Assembly: GCF_024172185.1 (NCBI RefSeq)
Contig: NZ_JAMZEC010000001.1
Span: forward strand, 6,665,001-6,729,000
DNA from: Nonomuraea roseoviolacea subsp. carminata
GTDB lineage: Bacteria > Actinomycetota > Actinomycetes > Streptosporangiales > Streptosporangiaceae
Direction: 5' to 3'
Length of the DNA stretch: 64,000 bases
This document shows, in pieces, positions 52,273 to 61,175 of this stretch. The notes beneath the pieces were generated by a model. It ran no database searches. It saw nothing but the letters and a program-made list of their open reading frames with translations, and was not told the DNA's origin. Each line of letters starts with the position of its first letter. Position 1 is the first letter of the stretch. The translations under genes and the position numbers were made by a program.

Positions 52273-53015
52273 CACGCCTCCCCGGTCAGCCGGTAGACCG
52301 ACACGTGCGCGCGGCTGTCGTCGCCGAACGGCGCGCCCTCCCAGTCGGCCCAGCGCGACTCCAGCGTCATGCCGGCCAGCCGGCCCATCAGGTCCAGCTC
52401 GGCGGGCCAGGCGTAGCGGTGGTTGGCGGGCAGCAGCCGCAGCCCCTCGTCGGTCATGCGGACCCGGGTCGTGTACATCATCTGCGTGGCGGGCGCCAGG
52501 CGGGCGGCCTCGGCGGTGACGGCCTCCTCCGACAGGGACAGCAGCCGCAGCGCCGGCCCGCGGGCGAAGCCGTTCAGGTCCGGCACCCACGCCTCCACGA
52601 CGAACCGGCCGCCCGGCTCCAGATGCCCGGCCGCGTTGCGGAAGCACTCCACCTGGGCGTCCTGGGACGGCAGCGCGAAGATCGTGTTCGTGGTCAGGGC
52701 CACCAGGGCGAACCGGCCCTCGACCCTGGTGACCGAGAAGTCGCCGACGGCCACCGGGATGCGGTCGCCGCCCGGTTTCCGCCGCAGCTCCGCGACCATC
52801 TCCGGCGAGCCGTCCACGCCCGCCACGGTCAGCCCCCGGGCCGCCAGGGGCAGCGCGAGGCGCCCCGTCCCGATCCCGAACTCCAGCACCGGACCGCCAC
52901 CGGCCAGCCGGAACAGCCGCTCGACGGTGGCCTCGGTCGGCAGGTCCCGGGCGGTGGCGTCATAGATGTCGGCGATGCTCCGCCCGTAGGCGGAGGCGTC
53001 GAATGCTGCCGCCAT
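52272..53015 (-). CDS. class I SAM-dependent methyltransferase
   Basis: This 247-residue protein has motif I VLEFGIGTGRLALPLAARG, then VAGVDGSPEMV, a standard Rossmann methyltransferase. It heads the operon with the haem-oxygenase-like and glycosyltransferase genes, so the three may modify one small molecule or lipid. The substrate is unknown. Confidence 0.85.
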   Translation of the reverse strand: MAAAFDASAYGRSIADIYDATARDLPTEATVERLFRLAGGGPVLEFGIGTGRLALPLAARGLTVAGVDGSPEMVAELRRKPGGDRIPVAVGDFSVTRVEGRFALVALTTNTIFALPSQDAQVECFRNAAGHLEPGGRFVVEAWVPDLNGFARGPALRLLSLSEEAVTAEAARLAPATQMMYTTRVRMTDEGLRLLPANHRYAWPAELDLMGRLAGMTLESRWADWEGAPFGDDSRAHVSVYRLTGEA

Positions 53016-53118
53016 GAGACCCCCGTTCCCTCATGTTTCCGCAGGTGAAGTGCTGCCCGCGCGGTTCCGGGGCAAACTCGGCCGCTCGGGGGCGGGAGAA
53101 CGGCCGGGGAGGAAAGGG

Positions 53119-53154
53119 GGACGCCCCGCGACGGGGTGCCGTCGCGGGGCGTCC
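53119..53154 (-). terminator. hairpin terminator after the CAP gene
   Basis: GGACGCCCCGCGAC and GTCGCGGGGCGTCC form a perfect 14-base-pair stem with an 8-base loop, 18 bases beyond the CAP gene stop. The minus strand continues ccccctttcc. Confidence 0.85.
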
Positions 53155-53171
53155 TTCGGGAGTGGGGCGGG

Positions 53172-54185
53172 TCAGCGTGCCGCGAAGTCCTGGGTCCAGT
53201 AGATCTGGCCCTTGGAGTTCTTGGCCGCGCCGACACCGATCAGGTTGTACTTGCAGTTCATGATGTTGGCCTTGTGCCCGGAGCTGTTCATCCAGGCCTC
53301 GACCACGGAGGCCGGGCTCGGCTGGCCCATGGCGATGTTCTCGGCCCAGCCCGTGCCGCCGGTGAAGCCGGCGCCGCGGATGCGGTCCATGAAGCTGCGG
53401 CCGTCCTTGGAGGTGTGGCTGAAGTAGTTCTGCGCCGCCATGTCGGCCGAGTGGTCGTAGGCGGCCTTGTGCAGCTGCGGGTCGTGCTTGAGCGGCTGGC
53501 AGCCGCCCTTGGCCCGCTCGGCGTTGGTCAGCCGGACGACCTCGTTCTCCTCCGTGCTGCCGACCGTGCCGGACGTCGAGCTGGAGGTGGGGGTCGGCTT
53601 GGTGGTCGCCGTGCGCGTCGGCGTCGGGGTGACCGTGCGGGTCGGCTTCGCGGTCGGCGTCGGGGTCACCGTGCGCGTCGTCGTCGGGGACGCGGTGGCC
53701 GTCGGCTTCGGCGACGACGTCTGGGTCCCGCTCGGGGACGGGGTGGCCGTCGGCGTCGCGGTCGCCGTCGCGGTGGAGCTCGACGTCGGCGACGGGGACG
53801 GCGTCGCGGCGGGGTCGCAGGTCAGCTTGACGGCCTTGGACTTGCCGCTGTTGCCGCGGTAGTCGGTGGCCGTCGCGTAGTAGGTGCCCGGCGCGCACGC
53901 CATGGAGATCGTCACGCGGCTGAAGCGCCCGCGTGCCGCGCCGCTCTTGACGACCGGGTCGTCGCCCGGCACGGCGCGCAGGATGCGGACGCGGACCAGC
54001 CCGGGACGGGCGCAGTCCTCCCGGACGGCGGACGCCTGGATCCGGCCGGCGGTGCTGAGAGTGGGCTCGTTCACGGTCAGCCGGCACGCGGCCAGGGACA
54101 CCGACTCGGCGTGAGCGGTGGCCATGGGCGCGGAGAGCGCCGCGACGCTGACGAGGCCGGCGAGTACCCCTAGGGGTCTACGCAT
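53172..54185 (-). CDS. secreted CAP-domain (SCP/PR-1) protein
   Basis: This 337-residue protein has a signal peptide (cleavage near ATAHAES), an N-terminal Cys-containing beta domain (about 28-122), a Ser/Thr/Pro linker with TPTPTRTATT-like repeats (about 125-205) and a C-terminal CAP domain (NAERAKGGCQPLKHDPQLHK, HSADMAAQNYFSH, WAENIAMG, NSSGHKANIM). CAP proteins are extracellular; this one may act in the cell envelope, but no activity is certain. Confidence 0.9.
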   Translation of the reverse strand: MRRPLGVLAGLVSVAALSAPMATAHAESVSLAACRLTVNEPTLSTAGRIQASAVREDCARPGLVRVRILRAVPGDDPVVKSGAARGRFSRVTISMACAPGTYYATATDYRGNSGKSKAVKLTCDPAATPSPSPTSSSTATATATPTATPSPSGTQTSSPKPTATASPTTTRTVTPTPTAKPTRTVTPTPTRTATTKPTPTSSSTSGTVGSTEENEVVRLTNAERAKGGCQPLKHDPQLHKAAYDHSADMAAQNYFSHTSKDGRSFMDRIRGAGFTGGTGWAENIAMGQPSPASVVEAWMNSSGHKANIMNCKYNLIGVGAAKNSKGQIYWTQDFAAR

Positions 54186-54244
54186 ATGGGGTTTCCCTCC
54201 AGTTTTGCGGTAAGGCTGGATGGACTCCGCATTCTGTCGGCATC

Positions 54245-54258
54245 TGACACCCGTGTCA
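54245..54258. promoter_or_regulatory. palindrome between divergent CAP and LacI genes
   Basis: TGACACCCGTGTCA has perfect 6-base arms. It lies about 60 bases before the CAP start and 85 before the LacI start, a suitable operator position. No factor can be assigned. Confidence 0.4.
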
Positions 54259-54342
54259 TGAAATTCCGGATATTTGGGTGACCAGAAGAGATCAGAGAGA
54301 CGCCCGGGGCGGTCCGCGACGCCGACCGGAGCGGCCTACGAT

Positions 54343-55395
54343 GTGATCGTGACCAGCAGCCCCCGGAGTGAGGCGCGCGCGTCCGCCCGTGGCAGGGCCG
54401 TCCCCAGCATCCGCGACGTCGCCGCCGCCGCGGGCGTGTCCCACCAGACCGTCTCGCGCGTCCTCAACGACTCGCCCCGGGTGAGCGCCGAGACCCGCGC
54501 CGCGGTGCTCGCCGCCATCGACCGGCTCGGCTTCCGCCCCAACCGCGCCGCGCGCGCCCTCGGCCTCGGCCGCGCCCACGGCGTGACCGTCGTCATGTCC
54601 GACACCATGCTGTACGGCTACGCCTCCACGCTCCAGGGCATCGAGGAGGCGGCCCGGGTGGAGGGCATGGCCGTGGGGGTGCGCGTCGTCGAGTCCGACG
54701 GGCCGGGCGACGTCAAGCAGACCGTCGACTACGTCAGCGACCCCAGCGCGGGAGCCGTGGTGGTCATCGCGTTCGACCCGGCGGGCACGGCGGTGCTGGA
54801 GGCGCTGCCGCCGCACCTGCCCGCGGTCGCCGCCACCGAACCGGCCGCCCCCGACACGGGCCGGGTCGCCCTGGCCCTCGACGAGCGCGGCGCCGCCGCC
54901 GACGCCACCCGGCACCTGCTCGGGCTCGGTCACCGCACCGTCCATCACGTCGCGATCCCCTCGGAGGGCCGCTCCGGCGGGCGCCGCGCCGGCTGGCACG
55001 ACGCGCTGCGGGGGGCGGGCGCCCCGGTGCCCGCGGTCATCGGCTGCGGCTGGGACGTCGCCGGCGCCTACGAGGCGGGCCGGCGCCTGCTGGCCGACGA
55101 CCCCGAGGTGACGGCCGTGCTGTGCGGCAACGACGACATCGCGCAGGGCGTGCGCCGGGCGCTGTACGACGCGGGCAAGGACGTGCCGGGGGACGTGAGC
55201 ATCGTCGGCTTCGACGACATCCCGGGCTGCGCGTACTGGACCCCGGCGCTGACGACGGTGCGGATGGACTTCGCGGGGCTGGGCAGGGCGTGCCTCCGGG
55301 CGGCGGTGGCCGAACTCGCGGGCCGGCCGCAGCCCACCCTCACCCTGACCCCGCCCCGCCTGATCATCCGCGAGTCCACCGCCCCTCCCCGCTGA
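54343..55395 (+). CDS. LacI-family regulator of the ChvE-type transporter
   Basis: The 350-residue protein has a LacI helix-turn-helix (IRDVAAAAGVSHQTVSRVLN, residues ~20-40) and a sugar-sensing domain (HGVTVVMSDTMLYGYASTLQ, TAVLCGNDDIAQGVRRALYD, VSIVGFDDIPGCAYW). Start candidates are GTG 54343 and GTG 54349; an upstream ATG at 54274 adds unlikely residues. It converges on the transporter operon, whose promoter has a LacI-like operator, so it is the likely repressor. Confidence 0.88.
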   Translation: MIVTSSPRSEARASARGRAVPSIRDVAAAAGVSHQTVSRVLNDSPRVSAETRAAVLAAIDRLGFRPNRAARALGLGRAHGVTVVMSDTMLYGYASTLQGIEEAARVEGMAVGVRVVESDGPGDVKQTVDYVSDPSAGAVVVIAFDPAGTAVLEALPPHLPAVAATEPAAPDTGRVALALDERGAAADATRHLLGLGHRTVHHVAIPSEGRSGGRRAGWHDALRGAGAPVPAVIGCGWDVAGAYEAGRRLLADDPEVTAVLCGNDDIAQGVRRALYDAGKDVPGDVSIVGFDDIPGCAYWTPALTTVRMDFAGLGRACLRAAVAELAGRPQPTLTLTPPRLIIRESTAPPR

Positions 55396-55417
55396 GCCCC
55401 TCGAGTGAGGCACGGAA

Positions 55418-55443
55418 AAGGGCGGGCCACCAGGCCCGCCCTT
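55418..55443. terminator. bidirectional terminator hairpin
   Basis: AAGGGCGGGCC and GGCCCGCCCTT form an 11-base-pair stem with an ACCA loop between the convergent LacI and permease genes. Flanking A and T residues serve both directions. Confidence 0.88.
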
Positions 55444-55460
55444 CATCCCGGTGCGACGGA

Positions 55461-56723
55461 TCAGCGCGCGCCCGCGCCCGCCCGCCGCTTGGTCCACACG
55501 TCGAAGGCGACCGCCGCCAGCAGGACGATGCCCTTGACCAGCATGACCCGCTCGCTCGGCGAGCCGATGAGCGACATGCCGTTGTTGATCACGCCCATGA
55601 TCAGGCCGCCGGTGATCGCGCCGACGACCTTGCCCACGCCGCCCTGGACGGCCGCGCCGCCGATGAACGCCGCGGCGATCGCGTCCAGCTCGAACGAGTT
55701 GCCGGCCGTCGGGCCGGCCTGGTTGAGCCGGCCGGCGAAGATGATGCCGGCGATGGACGCCAGCACGCCCATGTTGACGAAGATCCAGAACACCACGGAC
55801 TTGACCTTGATGCCCGACAGCACCGCGGCCTGGAGGTTGCCGCCGACCGCGTAGATGCGGCGGCCGAACACCGACCGGTTGGCCAGCAGCGAGTAGCCCA
55901 GCACCAGCAGGGCCAGCAGCACCAGCACCCACGGCAGGTTCCGGAAGCGCGCGAGCTGCACCACCACGGCCATGATGAGCACGGCCGCCGCGGCGATCTT
56001 CAGGACGAACACCGGCAGCGGGTCGACGCTCTGGCCGTACCCGGCGCGGGCGGCGCGGGTGCGCCACTGGGCGGCGGCCATGCCCGCGATGGCGATCAGG
56101 CCGATCAGCAGGCTGAACACGTCGGCGCCGCCGAGCGGGCCGAGCCCGACGTTGCCCAGGTAGCCGTCGGTGAAGCCGTTCGACAGGGTGCGCACGGCGT
56201 CGGGGAACGGGCCGATGCCCTGGTTGCCGAGCACGGTCAGCGTGAGCGCCCGGAACAGCAGCATGCCGGCGAGCGTCACGATGAACGACGGGATGCCGAA
56301 GTAGGCGATCCAGTAGCCCTGCCACGCCCCGATCAGGCCGCCCGCGACCAGGGTGATGAGCAGCGCGAGCGGCCAGGGGACCCCGTAGTTCACCATGAGC
56401 ACGGCCGCCACGGCGCCCGTGACCGCCACCACCGAGCCGACCGACAGGTCGATGTGCCCGGCGATGATGATCAGGATCATGCCGATGGCCAGGATCAGGA
56501 TGTAGGAGTTCTGGACGACGATGTTCGAGATGTTCTGCGGCTGAAGGAGGGCGCCGTCGGTCAGCACCGAGAACAGCACCACGATCAGCGCGAACGCGAT
56601 GTAGATGCCGCTCTGGCGGATGTTGATGGACAGGCCGCCGAGCTTCAGCCGGCCGGGCGGCTCGCCCTTGGCGTCCCGTCGCGGGCCCGCCTCAAGATCG
56701 GCGGGGGTCGTACTGCTGCTCAT
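55461..56723 (-). CDS. sugar ABC transporter permease, GguB/MmsB-type
   Basis: This 420-residue membrane protein has about ten or more segments and the ribose/xylose-type permease motifs GHIDLSVGSVVAVTGA, FGIPSFIVTLAGMLLFRA and AGRLNQAGPTAGNSFELDAI. The length and the match to the ChvE-type binding protein suggest the GguB/MmsB (XylH-like) subgroup. It is the last gene of the operon chvE-like, ATPase, permease. Confidence 0.9.
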   Translation of the reverse strand: MSSSTTPADLEAGPRRDAKGEPPGRLKLGGLSINIRQSGIYIAFALIVVLFSVLTDGALLQPQNISNIVVQNSYILILAIGMILIIIAGHIDLSVGSVVAVTGAVAAVLMVNYGVPWPLALLITLVAGGLIGAWQGYWIAYFGIPSFIVTLAGMLLFRALTLTVLGNQGIGPFPDAVRTLSNGFTDGYLGNVGLGPLGGADVFSLLIGLIAIAGMAAAQWRTRAARAGYGQSVDPLPVFVLKIAAAAVLIMAVVVQLARFRNLPWVLVLLALLVLGYSLLANRSVFGRRIYAVGGNLQAAVLSGIKVKSVVFWIFVNMGVLASIAGIIFAGRLNQAGPTAGNSFELDAIAAAFIGGAAVQGGVGKVVGAITGGLIMGVINNGMSLIGSPSERVMLVKGIVLLAAVAFDVWTKRRAGAGAR

Positions 56724-56729
56724 CCGGAC

Positions 56730-58259
56730 TTACTCCTGTCCCATGGTCATGTGGTACATCAGGCGCTCCTGGGTCGCCTCCTCGCGCGGCAGCTCGCCGG
56801 TGATCCGGCCCTGCGACAGCGTGTAGATGCGGTCGCACAGCCCGAGCAGCTCCGGCAGCTCCGAGGAGATGACCAGGACGGCCTTCCCCTCGTCGGCGAG
56901 CTGGTTGATGATCGTGTAGATCTCGTACTTGGCCCCGACGTCGATGCCGCGCGTCGGCTCGTCGAGGATGAGCACGTCGGGATCCGTGTAGATCCACTTC
57001 GACAGCACGACCTTCTGCTGGTTGCCGCCGCTCAGCTTGCCGACGACGCTCTGCACGCTCGGCGCCTTGATGTTCATGCTGCGCCGGAACTGGTCGGCGA
57101 CCCGGTACTCCTCGTTCTCGTTGACCCAGCCGTTGCGGCTGAGCCGGCCCAGGCTGACCGAGGAGATGTTGCGCTTGATGTCCTCGATGAGGTTGAGGCC
57201 GTACCGCTTGCGGTCCTCGGTGGCGTAGGCGATGCCGAGCTTCACCGCGTCCTGGACGTTGCGGATGTGGACCTCGCGGCCCTCCTTGTAGACGCGGCCG
57301 GAGATGCCGACGCCGTACGTGCGGCCGAACAGGCTCATCGCCAGCTCGGTGCGACCGGCGCCCATGAGCCCGGCCAGGCCGACGATCTCGCCGCGCCGCA
57401 GCGTGAGGCCGGCCTTGGAGACGACCTGCCGGTCGGGCTGGGAGGGGCTGTGCACCGTCCAGTCCTCGATGCGCAGGACCTCCTCGCCGATGTTCGGCTC
57501 GTGCGGCGGGAAGCGGTGGTCCAGGTCGCGGCCGACCATGCCGGAGATGATCCGGTCCTCGGTCACCTGGCCGCCGGCCATCTCCAGCGTCTCGATCGTC
57601 TGCCCGTCACGGATGATGGTGATCGAGTCGGCGATGTCGATGATCTCGTTCAGCTTGTGCGAGATGATCACGCAGGTGATGCCCTCGTCGCGCAGGCCGC
57701 GCAGCAGGTCGAGCAGGTGGGCCGAGTCCTGGTCGTTGAGCGCCGCGGTGGGCTCGTCCAGGATGAGCAGCTTCACCTTCTTCGACAGGGCCTTGGCGAT
57801 CTCGACGAGCTGCTGCTTGCCCACGCCGATGTCGGCCACCTGCGTGACCGGGCTCTCCTCCAGGCCGACGCGCCGCAGCAGCTCGCCGGCCTGGTGGTTG
57901 GTGCGGTTCCAGTCGATGAGCCCGCGGCTGGCCCGCTCGTTGCCGAGGAAGATGTTCTCGGCGATGGACAGCTGCGGGCACAGCGCCAGCTCCTGGTGGA
58001 TGATGACGATGCCGGCGTCCTCGCTGTCCTTGATTCCGCCGAACCGGCACAGCTCGCCGTCGAACTCGATCCGCCCCTCGTAGCTGCCGAACGGGTAGAC
58101 CCCGCTCAGCACCTTCATCAGCGTCGACTTGCCGGCGCCGTTCTCGCCGCAGATGGCGTGGATCTCGCCGCGGCGTACGGAGAGGCTCACCTCGTGGAGC
58201 GCGCGCACTCCGGGAAACGTCTTGGTGATGCCCCGCATGTGCAGGATGTCATCGGTCAT
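56730..58259 (-). CDS. sugar ABC transporter ATPase, GguA/MmsA-type (two ATPase domains)
   Basis: The 509-residue protein has two fused nucleotide-binding domains, as in RbsA/XylG-type ATPases. Domain 1 has Walker A GENGAGKSTLMKVLSG and Walker B LLILDEPTAALND. Domain 2 has a degenerate Walker A (GLMGAGRTELAMSLFG), signature LSGGNQQKV and LILDEPTRGIDVG. It powers import with the permease six bases downstream. Confidence 0.93.
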   Translation of the reverse strand: MTDDILHMRGITKTFPGVRALHEVSLSVRRGEIHAICGENGAGKSTLMKVLSGVYPFGSYEGRIEFDGELCRFGGIKDSEDAGIVIIHQELALCPQLSIAENIFLGNERASRGLIDWNRTNHQAGELLRRVGLEESPVTQVADIGVGKQQLVEIAKALSKKVKLLILDEPTAALNDQDSAHLLDLLRGLRDEGITCVIISHKLNEIIDIADSITIIRDGQTIETLEMAGGQVTEDRIISGMVGRDLDHRFPPHEPNIGEEVLRIEDWTVHSPSQPDRQVVSKAGLTLRRGEIVGLAGLMGAGRTELAMSLFGRTYGVGISGRVYKEGREVHIRNVQDAVKLGIAYATEDRKRYGLNLIEDIKRNISSVSLGRLSRNGWVNENEEYRVADQFRRSMNIKAPSVQSVVGKLSGGNQQKVVLSKWIYTDPDVLILDEPTRGIDVGAKYEIYTIINQLADEGKAVLVISSELPELLGLCDRIYTLSQGRITGELPREEATQERLMYHMTMGQE

Positions 58260-58281
58260 CGAAGGTCCTTCCCGAGGGGCG

Positions 58282-59412
58282 TCAGCCGCCGAGCTGGGCG
58301 GCGGTGTAGTAGCCCGTGTCCACCAGGGCCTTCTGGTAGTTGCTCTTGTCGACGATCATCGGCTCGAGGAGCTGGGCCGGGACGACCTTGTTGCCGTTGT
58401 CGTAGTCCTTGGTGTTGTTGACGGCGGGCTTGCCGCCCTTGAGGACGGTGTCGGCCATGGTGACCGTGATCTTGGCCAGCTCGCGGGTGTCCTTGAAGAT
58501 CGTGGAGTACTGCTCGCCCGCGATGATCGACTTCACCGACGCCAGCTCGGCGTCCTGGCCGGTCACGATCGGGTACGGCTGGCCGGAGGTGCCGTAGCCG
58601 TTGGACTTCAGCGCCGACAGGATGCCGATGGACAGGCCGTCGTACGGGGAGAGCACGCCGTCGACCTTGGCGTCGCCGGAGTAGGTCTTGGTGAGGATGT
58701 CCTCCATGCGCTTCTGGGCGGTGGCCGGGTCCCAGCGCAGGATGGCGACGGTCTTGAAGTCGGTCTGGCCGCTCTTGACCTTGAGCGTGCCCTTGTCGAT
58801 GAACGGCTTGAGCACGGACATGGCGCCGTTGAAGAAGAACGTGGCGTTGTTGTCGTCGGGGGAGCCGGCGAACAGCTCGACGTTGAACGGGCCCTTGGCG
58901 CTGCCCGCGGAGCCGTCGGCGTTGAGCAGCTTGAGGCCGACCAGCAGCGAGGTGGCCTGCTGGACGCCGACCTTGAAGTTGTCGAACGTCGTGTAGTAGT
59001 CGACGTTCGGGCTGTTGCGGATCAGGCGGTCGTAGGCGATGACCGGGATCTTGTTGTCGGCGGCCTGCTGGAGCTGCGTGGTCAGGGCGGTGCCGTCGAT
59101 CGAGGCGACGATCAGGAGCTTGGCGCCCTTGGTGATCTGGTTCTCGATCTGGTTGACCTGGGTGGGGATGTCGTTCTCCGCGTACTGGAGGTCGACCTTG
59201 TAGCCGAGCTTCTCCAGGCTGGACTTGACGTTGTCGCCGTCGTGGATCCAGCGCTCGGAGGACCTCGTCGGCATGGTGACGCCGATGAGGGCGCCGCTGG
59301 TGTTGCCGGAGGTGGCCGCCTTGTCGATCGTCTTCTCACTCGATCCGCACGCCGCGACGGTTGCGGTGAGTGCGAGGGCTGAGACGACCGTCGCGATCCG
59401 TCCGAATCTCAT
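58282..59412 (-). CDS. ChvE-type sugar-binding lipoprotein
   Basis: The 376-residue protein has a lipobox (ATVAACGSS, Cys near 22) and a periplasmic-binding-protein fold of the ribose/xylose/ChvE type (GVTMPTRSSERWIHDGDNVK, LLIVASIDGTAL, IPVIAYDRLIRNS). ChvE relatives bind aldoses such as galactose, arabinose, glucose or xylose; the exact sugar cannot be read here. aaggag precedes ATG 59412. Its promoter carries a LacI-type operator. Confidence 0.92.
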   Translation of the reverse strand: MRFGRIATVVSALALTATVAACGSSEKTIDKAATSGNTSGALIGVTMPTRSSERWIHDGDNVKSSLEKLGYKVDLQYAENDIPTQVNQIENQITKGAKLLIVASIDGTALTTQLQQAADNKIPVIAYDRLIRNSPNVDYYTTFDNFKVGVQQATSLLVGLKLLNADGSAGSAKGPFNVELFAGSPDDNNATFFFNGAMSVLKPFIDKGTLKVKSGQTDFKTVAILRWDPATAQKRMEDILTKTYSGDAKVDGVLSPYDGLSIGILSALKSNGYGTSGQPYPIVTGQDAELASVKSIIAGEQYSTIFKDTRELAKITVTMADTVLKGGKPAVNNTKDYDNGNKVVPAQLLEPMIVDKSNYQKALVDTGYYTAAQLGG

Positions 59413-59876
59413 GTGTGTCTCCTTGCGAGGTTGCGCGTACGCGAAGGGGATGCCGTCCCTCTCGGACGTTCTGCGGAAGGTCCGAAACCCCGGTGCCGGG
59501 CATCGACCTGCGCGGTAGCCTACGTCCGATTTGTGGCACTTCGTCCCATCCCACTGCATGTTTGTTGTGGACGACAACTTGCCTAGGGCCTTGAGTGTTA
59601 TCGCTAACAATTTGCCTGTCAACGGTGTGCGATAACGTCTCGGAAACAGACCATTCACATTCCGGGGACGCTCTTGTCCCAGGTAAACGGCCTGCCAACC
59701 CCGCTCTCGCAGGCGATGCGGCGTGCCGGACCCCTCGGCAGGTGGAGTTTTCCATGTGAGCGAGAACACCGGACCCTCTCCGGCCGGCCCCGCGCCGCGC
59801 TGACTCCGTGGGGTGCGGTGTGCGCGTCCGCCCCGCGTGCCGTAGTCTGCGCGCACGAGCGGGCGTGGAGGTGAGC
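59413..59876. other. 464-base divergent regulatory region
   Basis: No gene is visible between the divergent chvE-like and GH4 genes. It holds the promoter and operators described next, an inverted repeat GTTGT-GGACG-ACAAC at 59564-59578, and a relatively AT-rich stretch near 59555-59660. The GH4 promoter could not be placed. Confidence 0.5.
59597..59637 (-). promoter_or_regulatory. chvE-like gene promoter with LacI-type operators
   Basis: On the minus strand TTGACA (59618-59623) is a consensus -35, followed 16-17 bases later by TAACACT as a weak -10. The spacer and -10 are covered by TGTTAGCGATAACA (59597-59610), a near-perfect palindrome. A half-site copy GCGATAAC in plus orientation lies at 59630-59637. 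This is a typical LacI-family repression layout. Confidence 0.65.
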
Positions 59877-61175
59877 ATGGCTCGGATCGTCTTCGTCGGC
59901 GCGGGTCAGGTCGACCTCATCCGCAGGGTGGTCTCCGACCTGTTCCTCGCCTCCTCGCTGAAGGGCCGCCTGGAGATCGTCCTGCACGACGACGACCCCG
60001 GCCACCTGGCGACGGCCGAGGCGCTGGTGCGCGCCCTCGACGCCGAGTCCGGCGCGGCGGCGGCGATCACCGCCTGCCCCGACCGGCGGCGCGCGCTCGA
60101 CGGCGCCGCCTTCGTGATCAGCCACGTCGACCGCGGCGGGTTCGAGGCCGCGCTGCGCGACTTCGAGATCCCCCGCCGCTACGGCCTGCGCCAGACGATC
60201 GGCGACACCATCGGCGTCGGCGGCGTCTTCCGCGGCCTGCGCTCCATCCCGTTCTTCGTCGAGCTGGGCCGCGAGATGGCCGAGCTGTGCCCCGAGGCGT
60301 GGCTGCTCAACAGCAGCGACCCCATGGCGATGATCGGCTGGGCGGTGCACGAGGCCACCGGTTTCCGGCGCTTCGCCGGCATGTGCCACGCCGTCTGCGA
60401 CACCCACGCCTACCTCGCGGACCTGCTCGGCCGCGACCTCGACGAGGTGACGTTCCTCAGCGCCGGGCTCAACCACCAGTCGTTCGTGCTGCGCTTCGAG
60501 GCCGGCGGCCGCTCCCTCTACCCCGAGCTGGACGCCGCCCTCGCCGCCGACCCCGACCTCGGGCGGCACGTCCGCATGGAGCTGTACCGGCGCTTCGGCC
60601 ACTTCCCGACGCAGTCGAGCGAGCACGCCGCCGAGTACGTGCCGTGGTTCATGCGCCACGAGGCCGAGACCGAGCGCCTCGGGGTGCCGATGGAGGAGTT
60701 CCTGCGCCGCTTCGGCAAGGACATGCACGCCTACGAGGAGACGCGCCGCGCCCTGGCGGCCGGCCGGCCGCTGCTGATCCGCTGGCAGCACCAGGAGCCG
60801 GCCGCCGCCGCGATCCTCGCCATGCTGACCGGCCGCGCCAAGGAGGTCTACGTCAACGTCCGCAACGACGGCCTGATCGGCAACCTGCCGGACGACTGCT
60901 GCGTGGAGGTGCCCGCCACGGCCGACGCCACGGGCCTGCACCCCCGCCCCGTGGGCGACCTGCCGGTCCAGCTCGTGGCCCTGAACCGCACGTTCCTCAA
61001 CGTCGTCGAGCTGACCGTCCGCGCGGTGCTCGACGGCGAGCGCCGGCACGTCCACCACGCCGCGATGCTCGACCCCAACACCGCCGCCACGCTTCCCCTG
61101 CCCGCCATCGAGGCGATGTGCGAGGAGCTCATCGAGGCGCACGGCGAGCTGCTGCCGGAGGCGATCCGCCGATGA
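59877..61175 (+). CDS. GH4-family glycosidase, atypical metal motif
   Basis: The 432-residue protein has the GH4 layout: NAD loop FVGAGQVDLIRR at the N-terminus, DTIGVGGVFRGLRSIP, and metal ligands Cys170 (GMCHAVCDT) and His200 (GLNHQSF). GH4 enzymes use NAD and Mn in a redox elimination mechanism. The motif after Cys is HAV instead of the HSV of alpha-galactosidases, and the usual NYTNPM is NSSDPM, so specificity may differ. ggagg lies five bases before ATG 59877. ATGA overlap joins it to the DeoR gene. Confidence 0.85.
   Translation: MARIVFVGAGQVDLIRRVVSDLFLASSLKGRLEIVLHDDDPGHLATAEALVRALDAESGAAAAITACPDRRRALDGAAFVISHVDRGGFEAALRDFEIPRRYGLRQTIGDTIGVGGVFRGLRSIPFFVELGREMAELCPEAWLLNSSDPMAMIGWAVHEATGFRRFAGMCHAVCDTHAYLADLLGRDLDEVTFLSAGLNHQSFVLRFEAGGRSLYPELDAALAADPDLGRHVRMELYRRFGHFPTQSSEHAAEYVPWFMRHEAETERLGVPMEEFLRRFGKDMHAYEETRRALAAGRPLLIRWQHQEPAAAAILAMLTGRAKEVYVNVRNDGLIGNLPDDCCVEVPATADATGLHPRPVGDLPVQLVALNRTFLNVVELTVRAVLDGERRHVHHAAMLDPNTAATLPLPAIEAMCEELIEAHGELLPEAIRR

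Noticed and set aside
53172..54185. Antisense coding sequence over the CAP gene linker
   Set aside because: The apparent Gly/Arg-rich antisense protein is the mirror of the Thr/Pro linker repeats. The CAP frame has a signal peptide and conserved domain.
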